Shown here piece after piece: positions 7,869-16,415 of a stretch of DNA of 38,949 bases; the first letter of the stretch is position 1, and every line of letters begins with the position of its first letter. A program made the position numbers and the translations under genes. The notes beneath the pieces were generated by a model. That model did not search any database and was not told where the DNA came from. It saw only the letters and a list, made by a program, of their open reading frames with translations. The stretch covers positions 1 through 38,949 of the forward strand of contig CAJQHO010000064.1 in the NCBI GenBank assembly GCA_905478185.1, read 5' to 3'. The DNA comes from an uncultured Flavobacteriales bacterium. GTDB taxonomy: Bacteria; Bacteroidota; Bacteroidia; Flavobacteriales; BACL11.

Positions 7869-8927
7869 TTATTCTATAATTATTTTTTTCTCTACCGTTC
7901 CATTTTCAAAGATGTAAAACAGTGGAGTATTTCTTATTTCTTTTGTTTCTCTTCCTAAAATATCTGTTATTTTGAGGAGTTCTTTATTTGTAACCTGTTC
8001 TTCTATTGATGTTGAACCACTGCAATTTGTACTAAAATAATGTTGAGAATCAATATTTGTCCAATTAGCGTTTGAATAAGAATCATCATCAACATTAATA
8101 CAAGTAAGATTTGGATTTCCTGTTGTATAAAAATTATAAAAATTTATATTATTTCCATTTCTTATGTCAAGACTTATCAGTTGATTATCTCTACAACTAA
8201 AAGAACGTACTGCAGTTGCTCCACTTACATCAAGTGATATAAGGTTGTTGTTTGAGCAATACAAATTATTTAAAACAGAAGCTCCACTTACATTTAGACT
8301 TGTTAGATTATTACTAGAACAATCCAAATTAAATAAAGAAGTATTAGTACTAATATTAAGATTTGTTAAATTATTATCATCACAATCTAAAGAAGTTAAA
8401 CTAGTAAAATCTTCTATTCCTGTTAAGTCATTAATATTAAGACTGCTTAAATGTAATTCTGTTACAGTATCTATAGCTGAGGTATAAACATTATCATCAT
8501 TAGAAATTCCATTGCCTAGTCCATTTGATTCTAAATAAGTTTCAAAACTATCATCAGGGACATAAGTTAGTGTGGCAGATCCATTAACAACCGTGAACTC
8601 TCCAATCATTCCATTTGGAATATGAGGAGTGCAAACATATTCATATTTGCCTGCAACTTGAGGGATATATTGGAAAAATGTATCGGCAGGCATTTGCCAT
8701 ACTTGATCAAAAGAAGCTGCTCCAACAGGAATGTTATCAGACGTTATAGTATGAAGCATCATTGGAAGTAATCCAGCAAAAGGTTCCCACTCCAAAGTGT
8801 CACCCAATTGGATTGTAATACTAGCTGGAACGAACTGATAATAGCCCCCCCATACTCCTATTGTATGTATTGTACCTTTTGAACTAAAAGAAGAAAGAAT
8901 AAATAATGCCAGTAGTAGTTTTTTCAT
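7869..8927 (-). CDS. Secreted blue-copper (cupredoxin) protein with LRR and T9SS tail
   Basis: 352-residue predicted exported protein. Residues 1-18 form a signal peptide (MKKLLLALFILSS). Residues 20-115 are plastocyanin-like, with a complete type-1 copper set: H59 (MLHTIT), C99, H102 and M107 (CTPHIPNGM), giving the plastocyanin spacing C-x2-H-x4-M. Residues about 155-262 are leucine-rich repeats with a 21-residue period. Residues about 315-352 (LLKITDILGRETKE to VEKKIIIE) look like a type A C-terminal sorting domain for the type IX secretion system. It lies three bases after the TDO gene and directly abuts the SDR, so it is co-transcribed with tryptophan degradation. I know of no role for such a protein in this pathway. 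Confidence 0.9.
   Translation of the reverse strand: MKKLLLALFILSSFSSKGTIHTIGVWGGYYQFVPASITIQLGDTLEWEPFAGLLPMMLHTITSDNIPVGAASFDQVWQMPADTFFQYIPQVAGKYEYVCTPHIPNGMIGEFTVVNGSATLTYVPDDSFETYLESNGLGNGISNDDNVYTSAIDTVTELHLSSLNINDLTGIEDFTSLTSLDCDDNNLTNLNISTNTSLFNLDCSSNNLTSLNVSGASVLNNLYCSNNNLISLDVSGATAVRSFSCRDNQLISLDIRNGNNINFYNFYTTGNPNLTCINVDDDSYSNANWTNIDSQHYFSTNCSGSTSIEEQVTNKELLKITDILGRETKEIRNTPLFYIFENGTVEKKIIIE
8142..8396 (-). repeat. Leucine-rich repeat block, 63-base period
   Basis: Inside the cupredoxin gene, four consecutive units of exactly 21 residues place a cysteine at 182, 203, 224 and 245 in the pattern LxCxxNxLxxLxxxxxxxLx. Examples are LDCSSNNLTSLNVSGASVLN and LYCSNNNLISLDVSG. A slightly divergent unit precedes them (LHLSSLNINDLTGIEDF). 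This is the LRR style common in secreted Bacteroidota proteins. At DNA level the units are similar but not identical. Confidence 0.85.
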
Positions 8928-8930
8928 AAT

Positions 8931-10019
8931 CTATTTTTTGTAATTAAATCCTAATGTATCTTTTATCTTTTGGGGTAATTCCGGTAAATAGGAGCGAGAA
9001 ATCATCAGTGTAGAGATATTTGCCAAATCAGTAAATAGCTTGTGCTTATCCACAGTTTGCTTTAAATATCCTTGTCCTGAACTTCCTCCAGTTCCAATTT
9101 TTTGTCCTAACATTTTTTCTACCATTTGCACATGTCGGAATCTCCAAGTTGCAATTTTATGGTCTAGCTCCACAATGCTTCTCAAAAACTGATACGGTAA
9201 ATGTAAAATTGGTTGATCACGGTATAAATTGATAAGTAATGCAGACATAGTTGCTTTGTATGAAAGTGTTGTTTCCCCTTCTTCCATTGCTTTATTATGC
9301 TCTTGTTCCGAAAGTACTCTTTCAAAATATTTTTTGTTTTCTTCAATCATACGGATTCTAATTTCTCTATCACTATCCGTTAAGTTTGCTGCTTTAATTC
9401 CTGCAATTTCTTTGTCCAACATTGCATTAACAGCTCCCTCATATTTTGCTGTAAAATCAAAGCCCTCCATATTTAAAAACGGAATACGCTCCAACCATTT
9501 TTCAACTAGATTAAAGAGAGACGCATCATCTTCTAAATTTAGAATTTCTTCTTTCTTTTCTCCTTCAAATTGTGCGTGATAAGGACAACCTCCAAACTGA
9601 TGTCTTTTCTTAATTTTAAGCCCCAACATTACTTCTAACTTTCTGAACTGATGAGATTGAAATCCTGATGCTGGAGATAAATGATCTCTAAAATCTAAGA
9701 AATCCAGAGAAGTCATTGTTTCTAAGATATCCAACTGTCCAACAAGGGTAGTCATAATTTTGTTTACCCTATCCATTCTCCTTACAATTACCCCAACATT
9801 ACTTTCATTAATTTTATCAGCCTTAAACAAATCCATTGCCGATTCAATTTCATGTAAAATCTGTTTGAACCATAATTCATATGTTTGGTGGATGATAATA
9901 AAAAGCATTTCCTCATGTGCCGCTTTTTTACCTTCCCCACTTAAAGGGTGTTGAGCATCCAATACTTTATCGAGCGCCAAGTAATTTATATAGTGTACTG
10001 ATGTTGTTTCTTCTGACAT
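8931..10019 (-). CDS. Tryptophan 2,3-dioxygenase
   Basis: Haem dioxygenase that starts the pathway by converting L-tryptophan to N-formylkynurenine. It has 362 residues, longer than the roughly 280-300 of many proteobacterial TDOs. The extra length is a charged insertion in the middle (about residues 150-240). Diagnostic parts are the distal-pocket histidine in FIIIHQTYELWFKQ, the haem-proximal histidine segment WRFRHVQMVEKMLG and the substrate-loop signature KIGTGGSSGQGYL. It is the first gene of the operon, 40 bases after the stop of the UbiA-like gene, and a plausible promoter occupies that gap. Confidence 0.96.
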   Translation of the reverse strand: MSEETTSVHYINYLALDKVLDAQHPLSGEGKKAAHEEMLFIIIHQTYELWFKQILHEIESAMDLFKADKINESNVGVIVRRMDRVNKIMTTLVGQLDILETMTSLDFLDFRDHLSPASGFQSHQFRKLEVMLGLKIKKRHQFGGCPYHAQFEGEKKEEILNLEDDASLFNLVEKWLERIPFLNMEGFDFTAKYEGAVNAMLDKEIAGIKAANLTDSDREIRIRMIEENKKYFERVLSEQEHNKAMEEGETTLSYKATMSALLINLYRDQPILHLPYQFLRSIVELDHKIATWRFRHVQMVEKMLGQKIGTGGSSGQGYLKQTVDKHKLFTDLANISTLMISRSYLPELPQKIKDTLGFNYKK

Positions 10020-10024
10020 TATTT

Positions 10025-10053
10025 GAAATTTATAATGCAGCTAAAGTAAGCAA
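10025..10053 (-). promoter_or_regulatory. Putative promoter of the tryptophan-degradation operon
   Basis: On the minus strand the 40-base gap before TDO contains TTG, 18 bases, then TAAATTTC. This is one mismatch from the Bacteroidota -7 consensus TAnnTTTG, at an acceptable spacing. The start codon lies about six bases after the box. No obvious operator palindrome was seen. The operon could also be read through from leuS and the UbiA-like gene. Confidence 0.35.
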
Positions 10054-10059
10054 TCTGAT

Positions 10060-10887
10060 TTAAAAAATCAAACCTGAAATTATTAAAAAAAAATAAACCA
10101 AAATGCATAATGATTCTATCCAAAAAGAGAAATACATTTCTCCCTTACTTTCATCTGATTTTCTAATGAAAATTGAAGCCACAAAATACAACAAAATTAA
10201 TGCTAATAAATTTGAAGAATTTAAGCTGTTTTCAAATGATTGAAAAATAGCAATTAATACACAAATAAATAAAGCCGAAACTCCAATAACTTTTGATTTT
10301 TGAACTCCAAAAAACAAAGGAATTGTTTCTAAATTTTGAGCATCATGCTGCAAATCTCGAATATCAAAAGGAATAGTTATGGCAAAAACAAACAAAAATC
10401 GTGATATTAAGTGCAAAACAATATTTTGTGTAATTGGGATGTTATTTTCAATTACCAATAACAACATAGTGCTAATAGTCCATATCAAGGAAATTACAAA
10501 TATTTTGCTAAACGGAACTTTTCTTAAGCCAAAAGGATAAAGTAATGAAAGTACTCCTGAAAATGCAATTGCAATTTGAGTAGGAGCTTGAAATTTAAAA
10601 AAGTAATACCCACTCATTATCCCTCCTGATAAAATAAGCGAATAAATAACTCTCTTATTTTCTACTAACCACTGCTTTCTAACATGATTTGAACCTCTTT
10701 TAACTCTTACAACTCTCTGGAAATTATAGGTAAATATTGTAGCGAAAAATATAAACTTACTGATCTGATAATTTGCCGTTTCAAGAAATAATTCAGAGCT
10801 CAAAGCCAAAGCAAGCACACAGAATGCAACCCAAATATTACTAAAAACCAGAAAGCGAATGAATGATTTCACTTTGCTAAAATACAA
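10060..10887 (-). CDS. UbiA-like integral membrane protein
   Basis: 275-residue protein with about eight or nine hydrophobic segments. Residues 172-194 (FDIRDLQHDAQNLETIPLFFG) closely resemble the second aspartate-rich motif of UbiA-superfamily prenyltransferases, with D175, D178 and D182. The first aspartate-rich motif (NDxxDxxxD) expected near residues 55-70 is not present; that region reads YNFQRVVRVKRGS and is basic. It may therefore be a divergent or non-prenyltransferase member. It lies three bases downstream of leuS and upstream of TDO on the same strand. No substrate can be proposed from the context. Confidence 0.6.
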   Translation of the reverse strand: MYFSKVKSFIRFLVFSNIWVAFCVLALALSSELFLETANYQISKFIFFATIFTYNFQRVVRVKRGSNHVRKQWLVENKRVIYSLILSGGIMSGYYFFKFQAPTQIAIAFSGVLSLLYPFGLRKVPFSKIFVISLIWTISTMLLLVIENNIPITQNIVLHLISRFLFVFAITIPFDIRDLQHDAQNLETIPLFFGVQKSKVIGVSALFICVLIAIFQSFENSLNSSNLLALILLYFVASIFIRKSDESKGEMYFSFWIESLCILVYFFLIISGLIF

Positions 10888-10890
10888 AAT

Positions 10891-13659
10891 CTAAATAACG
10901 ATATTTATAATTCGTTTTGGTACGACAATTACTTTTTTAGGTGACTTTCCTTCTAAATAATGAGCCGTTCTTTCGTGTTTCAGCACCTCAACTTCTACCT
11001 CTTCTTTGCTCATTTCGGCAGGAAGTGTAATTTTAAATCTCATTTTTCCATTAAATGAAACAGGGTAATTTATTTCAGACTCCACTAAAAAACTTGCATT
11101 AAATCTAGGGAAGTCTGCAATTGTTACGGAAGATTCATTTCCTAATTTACTCCAAATTTCTTCCGATATGTGAGGTGCATAAGTAGAAAGTAGAACAGTA
11201 AAGTCAGAGATGATTTCTCTACTATTACATTTTTGTTCTGTTAGCTCATTTATGCAAATCATAAAAGTACTTACTACAGTATTGAAAGAATGTCTTTCAA
11301 TATCCTCAGCTACTTTTTTAATGGTTTTGTGTAGGGTTTTGCAATTTTCTTTTGTTGGCTTTTCATCTCCAACATTAAAATTATTATCAGAATTATGAGC
11401 CAAACGCCAGAACTTCCTTAAAAAATTATGTACTCCATTTATTCCTTTTGTATCCCATGGCTTAAACTGTTCTAACGGACCTAAAAACATCTCATAAAGT
11501 CTTAAAGTATCGGCTCCAAATTTCTGAACTAACTCATCTGGAGTTTGTACATTATACTTGGATTTTGACATTTTCTCTACTTCATGTCCGCACAAATATT
11601 TTCCTTCATCATTCAAAATAAACTCAGCATCAGCATATTCCGCTCTCCAATTTTTGAATGCATCAATATCCAACACATCATTATCTACAAAACTAATATC
11701 CACATGCAAACGAGTCGTTTTGTGCTCTTTTCTTTTATCAAAACTTACAAAAGTATTCGTGTCTTTTATTCTATATATAAAGCTTGATCTCCCCAAAATC
11801 ATTCCTTGGTTTATCATTTTTTTGAATGGCTCATCAAAACCAATAAACCCTCTATCGTACAGGAATTTAGTCCAGAAACGAGAATACAATAAATGCCCAA
11901 CTGCATGTTCTGCTCCTCCAATGTATAAATCTACTTGTCCCCAATAATCTGATTTTTCTTTTGCACAAAATTCCGCACCATTATTTGGATCCATGTATCG
12001 TAAAAAATACCATGAGCTTCCTGCCCAACCTGGCATAATATTACATTCCATTCTATCTCCTTCAAACACATTCCAATCCTCTTTATTGGCTCTAGCTAAT
12101 GGAGGTTCTCCACTTGAAGTTGGTAAATATTTATCAACTTTAGGAAGCGTTACCTGTTTGTCATCTTCCAAAACATAAGCTATTTCTCCTTTATAATATG
12201 CCGGGAATGGTTCTCCCCAATATCTTTGTCTGCTGAAAATTGCATCACGCAAACGATAATTTATTTTACCATTTCCGAAACCTCCTTCTTCAATTTTATA
12301 AATCGCTAAACTAATTGCCTTTTTAGCCGCTAGTCCATTTAAAAAATCAGAGTTAGTAATGTTTACATTCTTGTCTTCATTTGCCCCTTCACTTACATCA
12401 AATCCCTCAAAAATATTAATAATTTCCAAACCAAAATGAGTAGCAAAATCCCAATCTCTTTGGTCTCCACAAGGGACAGCCATTACCGCACCAGTTCCAT
12501 AAGAAGCTAGTACATAATCTCCAACCCAAACCTGCACTTTATCTCCTGTAAATGGATGAATTGCATAAGAACCTGTAAATACTCCAGTCACGCTTTTGTC
12601 TGCTTGTCTGTCTCTTTCCGATTTTAGTTTTCCGGTATTTACATAGGCTTCAACTTTCTGTTTTTGCTCATTAGTAGTTATTTCTGACACTAGCTCATGT
12701 TCTGGCGCTAACACCATAAAATTAACACCAAAAATGGTGTCCGGACGAGTAGTGAAAACTTCTATTTTATCATCCGAATTTTCAAGCTTAAAACTTACAG
12801 AAGCTCCTTTTGATTTCCCAATCCAATTCTTTTGGATTTCCTTTATGGAATCTGACCAATCTACAGTATCTAATCCTGAAATTAACCTATCCGCATAAGC
12901 TGTAATCCTTAAGGACCATTGCTTCATTAATTTTTGTTCTACAGGAAAACCTCCTCTTTCCGAAAGCCCATCTTTTACCTCATCATTTGCCAAAACTGTC
13001 CTTAAACCTTCACACCAATTTACCCAAGTGTCCGACAAAAATGCCAAACGATAATTCAACAACATTTTTTCTTTTTCTGCTTCAGAAAAATTACTCCACT
13101 CCTCTGCTGAGAAACTTGGTGTGTTATCATCACAAACTGCTTTTGAGTTTTCATTTCCATTTTTCTCAAAATAGGCTAACAAAGCAGCAATTGGGATGGC
13201 CTTATCTTCTTCATTACAATAGCAAGAATTAAACAATTGCTTAAAAATCCATTGTGTCCATTTATAATAATTAGGGTCGGAAGTTTGTATTTTTCTACTC
13301 CAATCGAACGAAAAACCAATTTGATCTAACTGTTTTCTATACCTTTCAGTATTATCTTTAGTCGCTTCTGCTGGGTGAATTCCTGTCTGAATAGCATATT
13401 GTTCTGTTGGTAGGCCAAAAGAATCATATCCCATTGGATGCAACACATTAAATCCTTTTAATCTTTTATAACGAGCAAAAACATCAGAGGCAATATAACC
13501 TAGTGGATGTCCAACATGCAAGCCTGCCCCAGAAGGATAAGGAAACATATCCAATACATAATATTTCTCTTTTGAAGCATCTTCTGAAACCTTATAAGTT
13601 TCATTTGCTCTCCAATTGTCTTGCCACTTTTTTTCTATCTTATTAAAATCGTATTCCAT
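10891..13659 (-). CDS. leuS: Leucyl-tRNA synthetase
   Basis: Class I aminoacyl-tRNA synthetase charging tRNA-Leu in the cytoplasm. I prefer the ATG at 13659 (MEYDFNKIEKKWQDNW), which matches how family members begin; the track's ATG at 13668 would add MNK and cannot be excluded. The protein is 922 residues. The HIGH-type motif is in FPYPSGAGLHVGHPLGY and the KMSKS motif in KMSKSKYN near residue 700. The editing domain carries the TTRPDTIFGV signature. It is divergent from ftsX and is followed three bases later by the UbiA-like gene. Confidence 0.97.
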   Translation of the reverse strand: MEYDFNKIEKKWQDNWRANETYKVSEDASKEKYYVLDMFPYPSGAGLHVGHPLGYIASDVFARYKRLKGFNVLHPMGYDSFGLPTEQYAIQTGIHPAEATKDNTERYRKQLDQIGFSFDWSRKIQTSDPNYYKWTQWIFKQLFNSCYCNEEDKAIPIAALLAYFEKNGNENSKAVCDDNTPSFSAEEWSNFSEAEKEKMLLNYRLAFLSDTWVNWCEGLRTVLANDEVKDGLSERGGFPVEQKLMKQWSLRITAYADRLISGLDTVDWSDSIKEIQKNWIGKSKGASVSFKLENSDDKIEVFTTRPDTIFGVNFMVLAPEHELVSEITTNEQKQKVEAYVNTGKLKSERDRQADKSVTGVFTGSYAIHPFTGDKVQVWVGDYVLASYGTGAVMAVPCGDQRDWDFATHFGLEIINIFEGFDVSEGANEDKNVNITNSDFLNGLAAKKAISLAIYKIEEGGFGNGKINYRLRDAIFSRQRYWGEPFPAYYKGEIAYVLEDDKQVTLPKVDKYLPTSSGEPPLARANKEDWNVFEGDRMECNIMPGWAGSSWYFLRYMDPNNGAEFCAKEKSDYWGQVDLYIGGAEHAVGHLLYSRFWTKFLYDRGFIGFDEPFKKMINQGMILGRSSFIYRIKDTNTFVSFDKRKEHKTTRLHVDISFVDNDVLDIDAFKNWRAEYADAEFILNDEGKYLCGHEVEKMSKSKYNVQTPDELVQKFGADTLRLYEMFLGPLEQFKPWDTKGINGVHNFLRKFWRLAHNSDNNFNVGDEKPTKENCKTLHKTIKKVAEDIERHSFNTVVSTFMICINELTEQKCNSREIISDFTVLLSTYAPHISEEIWSKLGNESSVTIADFPRFNASFLVESEINYPVSFNGKMRFKITLPAEMSKEEVEVEVLKHERTAHYLEGKSPKKVIVVPKRIINIVI

Positions 13660-13681
13660 CTTATTCACATTATTCAGTTTG

Positions 13682-13689
13682 CAAAGTTA
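13682..13689 (-). promoter_or_regulatory. -7 promoter element for leuS
   Basis: TAACTTTG on the minus strand is an exact TAnnTTTG match, 13 bases before the ATG at 13668 and 22 before the one at 13659. No convincing TTG was found at the usual -33 distance. Confidence 0.45.
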
Positions 13690-13738
13690 AGGAATAACAT
13701 CAATTAGTAAATTGTATTTTTATATTTTAGCGAACTAT

Positions 13739-14617
13739 ATGAAAACAAGCAAAAATAAAACTCTAAACAGAAGGATCCTCTCTTCTTCAACTTCAGTTGT
13801 TATTAGCCTTTCACTTGTATTGTTTGTTGTTGGTTTATTGGGTTTAGTTCTGATAAACGCGCAAAAATTATCAGATTATGTAAAAGAAAATATCGGCTTC
13901 ACAATTATGTTAAAAGATGATGTGAACGAGATAGAAACATTAAAATTTCAAAAAATATTAGATGCTTCTGATTTTGCAAAAAGCACTTCCTTTACAACAA
14001 AAGAACAAGCAACTGCTGATTTAAAAACTGATTTAGGAGAAGATTTTGTTGAGTTTTTAGGTTACAGCCCTCTTTTAGCGTCTATTGATGTAAAACTTAA
14101 TGCTGAATATGGAAATACTGATAGTTTGCAAATAATCACCAATGAATTAAGCGAAAATGCTAATGTTTTTGAAGTCTATTATCAAAAAGATTTAATAGAC
14201 AAACTCAACTCAAATGTAAATCGCTTGTCATTCTTTTTACTTATTTTTTGTGTGCTACTTTTTTTTATCGCTTTTGCGTTAATTAACAACACTATCCGAC
14301 TTTCAGTTTACTCAAAAAGATTTCTAATACGAACAATGCGATTAGTTGGTGCAACTAATAGTTTCATTCAAAAACCATTTCTATCTAAAGGAATTTATCA
14401 AGGAATATACAGCTCACTTTTTGCTATTTTTATGCTTATTGGCGCAATACAATTAGTGCAAGGAGATACAGCTAATATGCTTAATATTGATGATTTAAAA
14501 ATTATTGGAATTGTTTTTTTACTGATTTTAGCATCAGGATTAGTTATCAGTATTTTTTCAACTTTCTTTGCAGTAAGAAAATTTATAAAACTTAACGAAA
14601 ACGAACTTTACAACTAA
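13739..14617 (+). CDS. ftsX: Cell-division protein FtsX
   Basis: Membrane subunit of the FtsEX ABC-type complex that controls peptidoglycan hydrolysis at the septum. I start at the internal ATG at 13739 (MKTSKNKTLNRRILSSS) rather than 13712, because the nine extra residues are not family-like. This leaves 292 residues. The architecture fits: TM1 at about 22-45, an extracytoplasmic domain (about 50-160), then three TMs with the FtsX-domain segment FLIRTMRLVGATNSFIQKPF between TM2 and TM3. ftsE is not in the window. The gene heads a plus-strand cluster with the DUF3098 gene, uppP, truB and queA. Confidence 0.93.
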   Translation: MKTSKNKTLNRRILSSSTSVVISLSLVLFVVGLLGLVLINAQKLSDYVKENIGFTIMLKDDVNEIETLKFQKILDASDFAKSTSFTTKEQATADLKTDLGEDFVEFLGYSPLLASIDVKLNAEYGNTDSLQIITNELSENANVFEVYYQKDLIDKLNSNVNRLSFFLLIFCVLLFFIAFALINNTIRLSVYSKRFLIRTMRLVGATNSFIQKPFLSKGIYQGIYSSLFAIFMLIGAIQLVQGDTANMLNIDDLKIIGIVFLLILASGLVISIFSTFFAVRKFIKLNENELYN

Positions 14618-14627
14618 AAATTAAACT

Positions 14628-14849
14628 ATGGATTTTGCATTCAAAAAAAAGAACTACACGCTTTTACTTATCGGATTAGCTTTTATGGCTAGCGGACTAA
14701 TTTTAATGATTGGAGGAGGCTCAGATGACCCAACAAAATTCTCTGATGCAATCTTTGATTTTCAGAGGTTAACATTAGCTCCAATTTTATTAGCTACAGG
14801 CTTCATTATTGAGATTTTTGCAATTATGAGCAAAAGCAAAGAAGCTTAA
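14628..14849 (+). CDS. DUF3098 family small membrane protein
   Basis: 73-residue protein with two predicted transmembrane segments (about 13-30 and 48-66). The sequence between them, IGGGSDDPTKFSDAIFDFQRLTLAP, is characteristic of DUF3098, a Bacteroidota family found between ftsX and uppP. Its function is unknown. The position, ten bases after ftsX and three before uppP, suggests a link to cell-envelope synthesis or division. Confidence 0.88.
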   Translation: MDFAFKKKNYTLLLIGLAFMASGLILMIGGGSDDPTKFSDAIFDFQRLTLAPILLATGFIIEIFAIMSKSKEA

Positions 14850-14852
14850 TAA

Positions 14853-15644
14853 ATGGAAATAATCAATGCTATTATCCTTGGAATTATTCAAGGACTAACT
14901 GAGTTTTTACCCGTTAGCAGTAGCGGGCATTTGGAAATTGCAAAAGCAATTTTAGGAGAAGGAAAAGTAGGAGAAGAAAGCCTAATGATGACAGTTGTCC
15001 TCCATTTTGCAACTGCCCTATCCACTATTATTATTTTCAGGAAGGATTTGATTAAAATATTCTCAGGGCTCTTTCAATTTAAAAACAATGAAGCATTTCA
15101 ATTCTCTTTAAAAATTGTTTTATCCATGATACCAGCTACTTTGGTTGGAGTGTTTTTTAATGATGAAATAGAAGCGCTATTTGGTGGTGCATTGACTTTA
15201 GTAGGAAGCATGCTCTTAATTACAGGTTTGTTATTATTCCTTGCTGACAGAGCTAAAGCATCAGAAAAGCAGGTAGGGGTTAAAGATGCTATCCTTGTAG
15301 GGATTTCACAAGCCATAGCTATCCTTCCTGGAATTTCACGCTCAGGAGCAACAATATCAACAGCTGTACTTTTAGGAATTGACAAAGAAAAAGCAGCACG
15401 ATTCTCCTTCTTGATGGTTGTTCCTTTAATCTTTGGGAAAATGGCTAAAGATTTTTTTTCAGGAGAAATTTCAGCAACAGATACAAACTTTTTAGCACTA
15501 TTTATTGGCTTCATTTTTGCTTTTTTAACAGGAATGCTTGCCTGTAAATGGATGATAAAATTAGTAAAAAGTAGTCAACTTAAATACTTTGCTTACTACT
15601 GCTTTGCTATTGGATCTATTGTAATAGCGACATCATTATTATAA
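14853..15644 (+). CDS. uppP: Undecaprenyl-diphosphatase
   Basis: Integral membrane phosphatase (BacA/UppP type) that recycles undecaprenyl pyrophosphate to the monophosphate carrier used for peptidoglycan and other envelope polymers. It has 263 residues with multiple TMs. Both catalytic signatures are present: IIQGLTEFLPVSSSGH near residues 13-28 and the second repeat PGISRSGATISTAVLLG with its arginine. It lies in a tight plus-strand run, three bases after the DUF3098 gene and one base before truB. Loss or overexpression of this enzyme affects bacitracin sensitivity in other bacteria. Confidence 0.97.
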   Translation: MEIINAIILGIIQGLTEFLPVSSSGHLEIAKAILGEGKVGEESLMMTVVLHFATALSTIIIFRKDLIKIFSGLFQFKNNEAFQFSLKIVLSMIPATLVGVFFNDEIEALFGGALTLVGSMLLITGLLLFLADRAKASEKQVGVKDAILVGISQAIAILPGISRSGATISTAVLLGIDKEKAARFSFLMVVPLIFGKMAKDFFSGEISATDTNFLALFIGFIFAFLTGMLACKWMIKLVKSSQLKYFAYYCFAIGSIVIATSLL

Positions 15645-15645
15645 T

Positions 15646-16350
15646 ATGGATAACTTCCCTGAAACGGTAGAGGACTTTCTAGACGGACAAATCCTTTTGA
15701 TAAACAAGCCTTTGGGCTGGACATCTTTTGATGTGGTAAAAAAGATAAAAAATCTAATCCGCACTAAATATAGTTTAAAGAAAATAAAAGTAGGGCATGC
15801 AGGAACTCTTGACCCTTTAGCAATTGGACTATTAATTGTTTGTACAGGTAAATTTACCAAGCTAATTTCTAAAATTCAAGGGCAAGAAAAAACTTACACA
15901 GGAACAATTACCTTAGGCGGAACAACTCCATCTTATGATTTAGAAACTGAAGTGGATAACAATTATGAAACTGCACATATTACTGAGGAGCTAATTAAAG
16001 ACTCTACAACTCAGTTTATCGGAGAAATTGACCAAAAACCACCCATCTTTTCAGCTTTAAAAAAAGGGGGTGAAAGGCTATATGAAAAAGCAAGAAGAGG
16101 GGAAACTATCGAAATTGAAAGCAGGAAAGTAACAGTTAGAGAATTTACCATTAACTCAATAGAAAACCTAGAAGTTAACTTTGAAATTAAATGTAGTAAA
16201 GGAACCTATATTCGTTCAATAGCTCATGATTTTGGAGCAGCCTTAAATAGTGGTGGACATCTTTCGAAACTTTGCAGAACATCAATTGGGGAATATCAAT
16301 TATCAGTAGCGATTGATGTAGAAACCTTTAAAAAACTGTTAAATAAGTAG
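15646..16350 (+). CDS. truB: tRNA pseudouridine-55 synthase TruB
   Basis: Makes pseudouridine at position 55 in the T-arm of most tRNAs. It has 234 residues. The family start is ILLINKPLGWTSFDVV, and the catalytic aspartate lies in KVGHAGTLDPLAIGLL. Later motifs YTGTITLGGTTPSYDLETEV and CSKGTYIRSIAHDFGAAL are also conserved. No PUA domain follows, which is common for shorter members in this phylum. It begins one base after uppP. Confidence 0.96.
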   Translation: MDNFPETVEDFLDGQILLINKPLGWTSFDVVKKIKNLIRTKYSLKKIKVGHAGTLDPLAIGLLIVCTGKFTKLISKIQGQEKTYTGTITLGGTTPSYDLETEVDNNYETAHITEELIKDSTTQFIGEIDQKPPIFSALKKGGERLYEKARRGETIEIESRKVTVREFTINSIENLEVNFEIKCSKGTYIRSIAHDFGAALNSGGHLSKLCRTSIGEYQLSVAIDVETFKKLLNK

Positions 16351-16356
16351 TTTTAC

Positions 16357-16387
16357 TTGACTTCTGCTTTTTCATACATTATATTTG
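16357..16387 (+). promoter_or_regulatory. Bacteroidota-type promoter upstream of queA
   Basis: TTG at 16357-16359, a 20-base spacer, and a perfect TAnnTTTG box (TATATTTG) at 16380-16387, followed 28 bases later by the queA ATG. It is the best full promoter match I found in the window and should start a queA-ispD-GNAT transcript. Confidence 0.6.
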
Positions 16388-16415
16388 CAAACTTTAATTT
16401 AAAACAAAATATCAG

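Noticed and set aside
9229-9579. 116-residue plus-strand ORF
   Set aside because: Antisense shadow of the tryptophan dioxygenase gene; low-complexity Ser/Leu content typical of shadows.
11558-11947. 129-residue plus-strand ORF
   Set aside because: Antisense shadow of leuS; no family resemblance and leuS is continuous through it.
15098-15514. 138-residue minus-strand ORF
   Set aside because: Antisense shadow of uppP, whose catalytic motifs cover the same bases.
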